The notes under the pieces are model-generated. The model had not been told where the DNA came from and did not search any database. It saw only the letters and a program-made list of their open reading frames with translations. From Candidula unifasciata (Eukaryota > Mollusca > Gastropoda > Stylommatophora > Geomitridae): 64,000 nt of DNA. The stretch lies in contig CAJHNH020004668.1 in assembly GCA_905116865.2 (NCBI GenBank), positions 636,858 to 700,857 of the forward strand. Reading direction: 5' to 3'. Shown here piece by piece: positions 48,101-56,096 of this stretch. The position numbers and the translations under genes were made by a program. How positions within the stretch are numbered: position 1 is the stretch's first letter; each line of letters begins with the position of its first letter.

Positions 48101-51100
48101 TCCTTGATGATTACACTGACATTAACCACTGTTTGGGGCATCCTTGATGATTACACTGACATTAACCACTGTTTGGGACAGCATCCTTGATGATTACACT
48201 GACATTAACCACTGTTTGGGGCAGCATCCTTGATGATTACACTGACATTAACCACTGTTTGGGGCAGCATCCTTGATGATTACACTGACATTAACCACTG
48301 TTTGGGGCAGCATCCTTGATGATTACACTGACATTAACCACTGTTTGGGGCAGCATCCTTGATGATTACACTGACATTAACCACTGTTTGGGGCAGCATC
48401 CTTGATGATTACACTGACATTAACCACTGTTTGGGACAGCATCCTTGATGATTACACTGACATTAACCACTGTTTGGGACAGCATCCTTGATGATTACAC
48501 TGACATTAACCACTGTTTGGGACAGCATCCTTGATGATTACACTGACATTAACCACTGTTTGGGACAGCATCCTTGATGATTAAACTGACATTAACCACT
48601 GTTTGGGACAGCATCCTTGATGATTACACTGACATTAACCACTGTTTGGGACAGCATCCTTGATGATTACACTGACATTAACCACTGTTTGGGACAGCAT
48701 CCTTGATGATTACACTGACATTAACCACTGTTTGGGACAGCATCCTTGATGATTACACTGACATTAACCACTGTTTGGGGCAGCATCCTTGATGATTACA
48801 CTGACATTAACCACTGTTTGGGACAGCATCCTTGATGATTAAACTGACATTAACCACTGTTTGGGACAGCATCCTTGATGATTAAACTGACATTAACCAC
48901 TGTTTGGGACAGCATCCTTGATGATTAAACTGACATTAACCACTGTTTGGGACAGCATCCTTGATGATTAAACTGACATTAACCACTGTTTGGGACAGCA
49001 TCCTTGATGATTAAACTGACATTAACCACTGTTTGGACAGCATCCTTGATGCACTGACTTTAACCACTGTTTGGGACAGCATCCTGATGATTAAACTGAC
49101 ATTAACCACTGTTTGGGACAGCATCCTTGATGATTAAACTGACATTAACCACTGTTTGGGACAGCATCCTTGATGATTAAACTGACATTAACCACTGTTT
49201 GGGACAGCATCCTTGATGATTAAACTGACATTAACCACTGTTTGGGACAGCATCCTTGATGATTAAACTGACATTAACCACTGTTTGGGACAGCATCCTT
49301 GATGATTACACTGACATTAACCACTGTTTGGGGCAGCATCCTTGATGATTAAACTGACATTAACCACTGTTTGGGACAGCATCCTTGATGATTACACTGA
49401 CATTAACCACTGTTTGGGACAGCATCCTTGATGATTACACTGACATTAACCACTGTTTGGGACAGCATCCTTGATGATTACACTGACATTAACCACTGTT
49501 TTGGGACAGCATCCTTGATGATTACACTGACATTAACCACTGTTTGGGACAGCATCCTTGATGATTACACTGACATTAACCACTGTTTGGGACAGCATCC
49601 TTGATGATTACACTGACATTAACCACTGTTTGGGACAGCATCCTTGATGATTACACTGACATTACCACTGTTTGGGACAGCATCCTTGATGGACAGCACT
49701 TGATGACTGACATTAACCACTGTTTGGGACAGCATCCTTGATGATTACACTGACATTAACCACTGTTTGGGACAGCATCCACTGTTTGATGATTACACTG
49801 ACATTAACCACTGTTTGGGACAGCATCCTTGATGATTACACTGACATTAACCACTGTTTGGGACAGCATCCAGCACTGACATCCACTTGATGCATCCTTG
49901 ACACTGACATTAACCACTGTTTGGGACAGCATCCTTGATGATTACACTGACATTAACCACTGTTTGGGACAGCATCCTTGATGATTACACTGACATTAAC
50001 CACTGTTTGGGACAGCATCCTTGATGATTACACTGACATTAACCACTGTTTGGGACAGCATCCTTGATGATTACACTGACATTAACCACTGTTTGGGACA
50101 GCATCCTTGATGATTACACTGACATTAACCACTGTTTGGGACAGCATCCTTGATGATTACACTGACATTAACCACTGTTTGGGACAGCATCCTTGATGAT
50201 TACACTGACATTAACCACTGTTTGGGACAGCATCCTTGATGACTGATTACACTGTTTGACAGCATTGATGATTAAACTGACATTAACCCACTGTTTGGGA
50301 CAGCATCCTTGATGATTAAACTGACATTAACCACTGTTTGGGACAGCATCCTTGATGATTACACTGACATTAACCACTGTTTGGGACAGCATCTTGATGA
50401 TGATTACCACTGTTTGGGACAGCATCCTTGATGATTACACTGACATTAACCACTGTTTGGGACAGCATCCTTGATGATTACACTGACATTAACCACTGTT
50501 TGGGACAGCATCCTTGATGATTAAACTGACATTAACCACTGTTTGGGACAGCATCCTTGATGATTAACACTGACATTAACCACTGTTTGGGACAGCATCC
50601 TTGATGATTACACTGACATTAACCACTGTTTGGGACAGCATCCTTGATGATTACTGACTGACATTAACCACTGTTTGGGACAGCATCCTTGATGATTACA
50701 CTGACATTAACCACTGTTTGGGACAGCATCCTTGATGATTAAACTGACATTAACCACTGTTTGGGACAGCATCCTTGATGATTACACTGACATTAACCAC
50801 TGTTTGGGACAGCATCCTTGATGATTACACTGACATTAACCACTGTTTGGGACAGCATCCTTGATGATTACACTGACATTAACCACTGTTTGGGACAGCA
50901 TCCTTGATGATTAACACTGACATTAACCACTGTTTGGGACAGCATCCTTGATGATTACACTGACATTAACCACTGTTTGGGACAGCATCCTTGACTGATT
51001 AACCACTGTTTGGGACAGACATTACTGACCACTGTTTGGGACAGCATCCTTGATGATTAACACTGACATTAACCACTGTTTGGGACAGCATCCTTGATGA

Positions 51101-54100
51101 TTAAACTGACATTAACCACTGTTTGGGACAGCATCCTTGATGATTACACTGACATTAACCACTGTTTGGGACAGCATCCTTGATGATGATTAACACTGAC
51201 ATTAACTGACACCACTTTGGGACAGCATCCTTGATGATTAAACTGACATTAACCACTGTTTGGGACAGCATCCTTGATGATTAAACTGACATTAACCACT
51301 GTTTGGGACAGCATCCTTGATGATTACACTGACATTAACCACTGTTTGGGACAGATGATGATAAACTGACATTAACCACTGTTTGGGACAGCATCCTTGA
51401 TGATTACACTGACATTAACCACTGTTTGGGACAGCATCCTTGATGATAACTGACATTAACCACTGTTTGACACTGACATTAACCACTGTTTGGGACAGCA
51501 TCCTTGATGATTACACTGACATTAACCACTGTTTGGGACAGCATCCTTGATGATTACACTGACATTAACCACTGTTTGGGACAGCATCCTTGATGACTGA
51601 CATTAACCACTGTTTGGGGACAGCACTTGATGATTAACTGACCACTGTTTGGGACAGCATCCTTGATGATTATGATTGACATTAACCACTGTTTGGGACA
51701 GCATCCTTGATGATTACACTGACATTAACCACTGTTTGGGACAGCATCCTTGATGATTAAACTGACATTAACCACTGTTTTGGAACAGCATCCTTGATGA
51801 TTAAACTGACATTAACCACTGTTTGGACAGCATCCTTGATGATTACAAACTGACTAACATCATCCTTGATGATTAAACTGTCTGAAGGAACTCTTGCTAA
51901 TCAGGTTCACAAGGTACACTACAGGCATATGACTTGGCCATATAGACCCAGGCTGAACAGATAGGAACAATGATAACACTAAAACTGATGAAAAAGAATG
52001 CAAGAAGCTTTAAATACAGTTGAGAAATCTGACAAGGTCAGACTCAGAGGGGGATTTGTCACAATAAAGGCTTTCTTTACAGAGGGACAAAATTGTCTCA
52101 ACTCCCCCAAGGAGGTTTTTTCTCTTTCTTTTCACAAAGCCAGAAATCAGTTTGATCTGTACCTAGAAGGCAACATCGATGGAAAAGAGGACAACTAAAA
52201 CATGTCTGGGCGTAAGAAAAATTCCACAAAACCATCTAACCTTTCTCTCCCCACATTGAAGACACCCAAATAAACGCTACCCTGAGGCTCCGACATATGG
52301 AGAAACTCACTGGAACAAGCCGGGCTGCAGAAGCCAACACTGTACGACAAGTATACACAGGAAAAGTAAGACCAAAACTGGAGTATGGCATGGGAGCATA
52401 CTCCACTGCAGCCAAATCAAAACTAAACAAACTGGACAAAATACAGAACACTGGTCTCAGAATCATTACTGGAGATATGAGAAGCACATCAATCAATGAC
52501 CTGGAGGCAACTTCTGGTCTTCAGAGCTTGAGACACCAACAGGAAGAAAAGATCCTTACCCTAACAGAAAAAAAGCAATTGCATGAACAACAACCACATG
52601 CACACACCTTAACCAAATACCAACTGAAAAGACAAAGCTTTCACAATCTATTAAAATTGTTCTGGGCTAAAAACAATGACATCCTCTCTAAAGACCCTTC
52701 AGTATGGGAAATGATGCCACTCGGGCAGATTCTCTCCAACTTCAAAGGAAGTCCCCAATTAGTCATCTCCTATACATGGGTTTTATGCTAGTTTTCCCTG
52801 TAATGGGCCCCAGAACCCATATGGGGATAATTTGGAGAACAAAGAATAGAGACAATGCTAACAAGCATGTTGTATCATAGGATTTTGACTTATGATAAGT
52901 GTTTCTTTCAAAGTTGGAGCTCTTCTGCCAGGAACTAACACTCTGCACACAAATAAACTAGATCTGTAAAACAGATGTGGTTGCAGAACTGAAGTTCTGG
53001 ATCAAGACCAAAATCTAGGAGGGACGAACAATTAAAACTTTCCACCGAAGTTTACAGGAGGTGAACACGAAGAAGAAGAAAAAGATAGGAAAGAGAGTAT
53101 AAAAAAAAAGGAAACGATGGTGATGTTAACAATACTTTATTACCTGTTGTTGCATTACTGACAAGCAGCAAACTTTCCACATCAGCTCCTACAAAATCTG
53201 CCACTTCCTGTCTGGCTCTGTCCATATAATGTTTGGCAGTAATACGAAACCACAGATCAGGGTGCTCTTCTCTTTCCTGCATGTACCTAGAGAAGAATTT
53301 TAGAAATGCCGCTGCTTGGTAACTTTTAAAACCAAGCTGACAGGTATAGCAAGAAGATAAATCAATGTCTTCTGTGATCTTTACTGTTTAACTCTGCTGC
53401 TCCAAGAATCACAATATTATTAGCAATCCACTCTTTTTTTGTTCAAACGCTTTATTGGTCCTATTTCTCTGTTTATTTTGCCTATTGCAGGGTGTCGCAT
53501 AAGCTTTCATACATAGGAAAAATGAGCATTATTTTAATGAAAACCACTGTTGTTTATACCATATGCTGAATCTGACCACCATTTTTGTTTCCTTAAATAT
53601 ATTTTGATTAGTGTCATTTACTGCTGAAGAATATGTATAAGCATAGATAGAGTTATGTTTGTAATGCCCTTGGTGATATGTTTGTTTTTTCTATGTATAG
53701 AAACTTATTGAACACAGTGTATATGAATTAACATTAACAGCTCTCATTTTACACTTTTTGTTATTGTTCTTGATATCATAGCGCCCGCAATTATTTGTTA
53801 TATATTAATGTTGCTGTTTTGGCTGTGTTTGGTCTAGTAGAGCAAGGTTTCTCAAACTGTTTACACCTACGGCCCACTAAAGCAGGCTAAACTGTTTCAC
53901 GGCCCACCAGCTAACTAAGAACAGGAAGTCCGTAAGGTGTTAATCCTACAGACTGAAAGAGAAAACCATCTACTTTAACTCATTACATGATTAAGCAGAA
54001 TTTTCTGGCAGCCTACTTGAACTTCTTCACAGACTAACAATTTTTTTTAAAGTAAAAACCTTGGGATTTAAAGAGCTAAGATGCTCAATATATCATTTCT

Positions 54101-55313
54101 AGGGCCAGCACATTTTTCTCACCTCTTGATTCAATGACATTTGTTTATTTATTTCTGCATTACATCCTAGAGATATTTACCACAAACTAGAGATCCTTAT
54201 TACAAACTAAAGATCCTTACTACAAACTAGAGATCCTTACTACAAACTAGAGATCCTTATTACAAACTAAAGATCCTTACTACAAACTAGAGATCCTTAC
54301 TACAAACTAGAGATCCTTACTACAAACTAGAGATCCTTACTACAAACTAGAGATCCTTATTACAAACTAGAGATCCTTACTACAAACTTACTTCATCTGA
54401 AGGTCATGAACCCTTCTTGGTACAGTCCCATAACTGCCATGGTTGAAGAAGACAATATCTGGATTCAGGAAAAATTCCTTCTCTTTTATCTCTTTACCAT
54501 AATTGACACTTGACAGACCATGTATGTCCAGCTCGTATTTTTTTGGTTTACACCCAGGATCTGAGACAGAAAACAAGATTTCAGTAAAACTTTAAATACT
54601 GTTCCGCTGTCTTCTTTTTCTTCTTTTCGTTCTCCCTGCCAGGGGTTTTCAAATGAGAAGGCTATAACCTCTATGAAGTCTGTGGTGCAATGCATGTCTT
54701 CCACTGATCCATACGGCTTAGTTTTCCATTGGAATGCAGAAGCATTGGAGATGTAATGCAGATAATGCCAGACGAGTGACTAAACGTTGTAAAGCTTTCA
54801 GCTTCATGGAAAATGATTTTTCACTCAACAGGCTGCATACCATGGATGTACCAGGTGAAGCTGCAAGACAGGAAAACCGTGCGGGAGCCACTCATCATTA
54901 CATCAGCTAGAACAGAATAGAGTTGATAAACCTAAAAATACTTACAAACTCAGGAGGAGATTGGAGCACTTATGGTCATATCTGATGTGCGATAAAGATG
55001 ATCTCAAAATATGAACTATGAACTATGGAATGCCCCACCGGCTAAACCTAGGATCTCTCTACTGCAGGGCTATTCAACTGGCAGCCCACGGGCCAAATCT
55101 GGCCCGCGAAGGCCTAGCAAGTGGCCCAGGGATCATTGCCAATCCTATTGTATTAATGATCTTTCTATGCTAAGCTTTAGCCCTCTGGCCCGTGACGATC
55201 CTCATTTTCCAAATTTCGGGCCCTCTGTAAACTTAGTTGAATAGTCCTGCTCTACTGCATGAAGACAGCATGCTTGTAGTACACTTTCAGTATTCTTTTT
55301 TGTGTGTGTTTTT

Positions 55314-55345
<32 letters not shown>

Positions 55346-56009
55346 TCGTATTACTGCCAAACATTATATGGACAGAGCCAGACAGGAAGTGGCAGATTTT
55401 GTAGGAGCTGATGTGGAAAGTTTGCTGCTTGTCAGTAATTCAACAACAGGTAATAAAGTATTGTTAACATCACAATCATTTCCTTTTTTTTTTCTACTCT
55501 CTTTCCTATCTTTTTCTTCTTCTTAGTGTTCACCTCCTGTAAACTCTAGTGGAAAGTTTTAATATATATATAGATATATACCCCAAGCATTCAATTGCAA
55601 TGTATGTAGCTTTCTTTTGTTCTGTGCATCTTTTCCTTGGTTTTAATTGTTAGCAAACCATAACACAATGTGCCACCATTGGAATTGGAACTTTTTCCTT
55701 GCTGCTAAAGATGAGGACTGAGCACTTATGGGAGTGTCCTGAGTGCTGTGATGTCGATTCTTAATTCAACATTCAACACAATGTGCCAGCCACCCTTTTA
55801 AGAGGCAATGAAAAAACTGAATAAGATGGTGCTCAGTTTGCTCTTCTAAAATAAATTATGAGTAAAGGTCCCTTTTCCACGAATGTAGGTGTGTTGGACA
55901 TATAGGGCTAGACCTATATTGGTGAGTGAACACTGCTGCCAGGGAAGTGGACTCCGACTAAGCAGCCGTCTACGTCCAACTAGCGACCGTTATTTAAAGG
56001 AGAACCTAT

Positions 56010-56096
<87 letters not shown>

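Noticed and set aside
53480..53640. Possible mariner-like end (GGTGTCGCATAAGCTTTC)
   Set aside because: I could not find the matching inverted end or a TA duplication.
55302..55526. Plus-strand aminotransferase gene
   Set aside because: It holds only the inverted partial copy of exon 3 preceded by a (TA)n run. No other plus-strand exons of this family are present.
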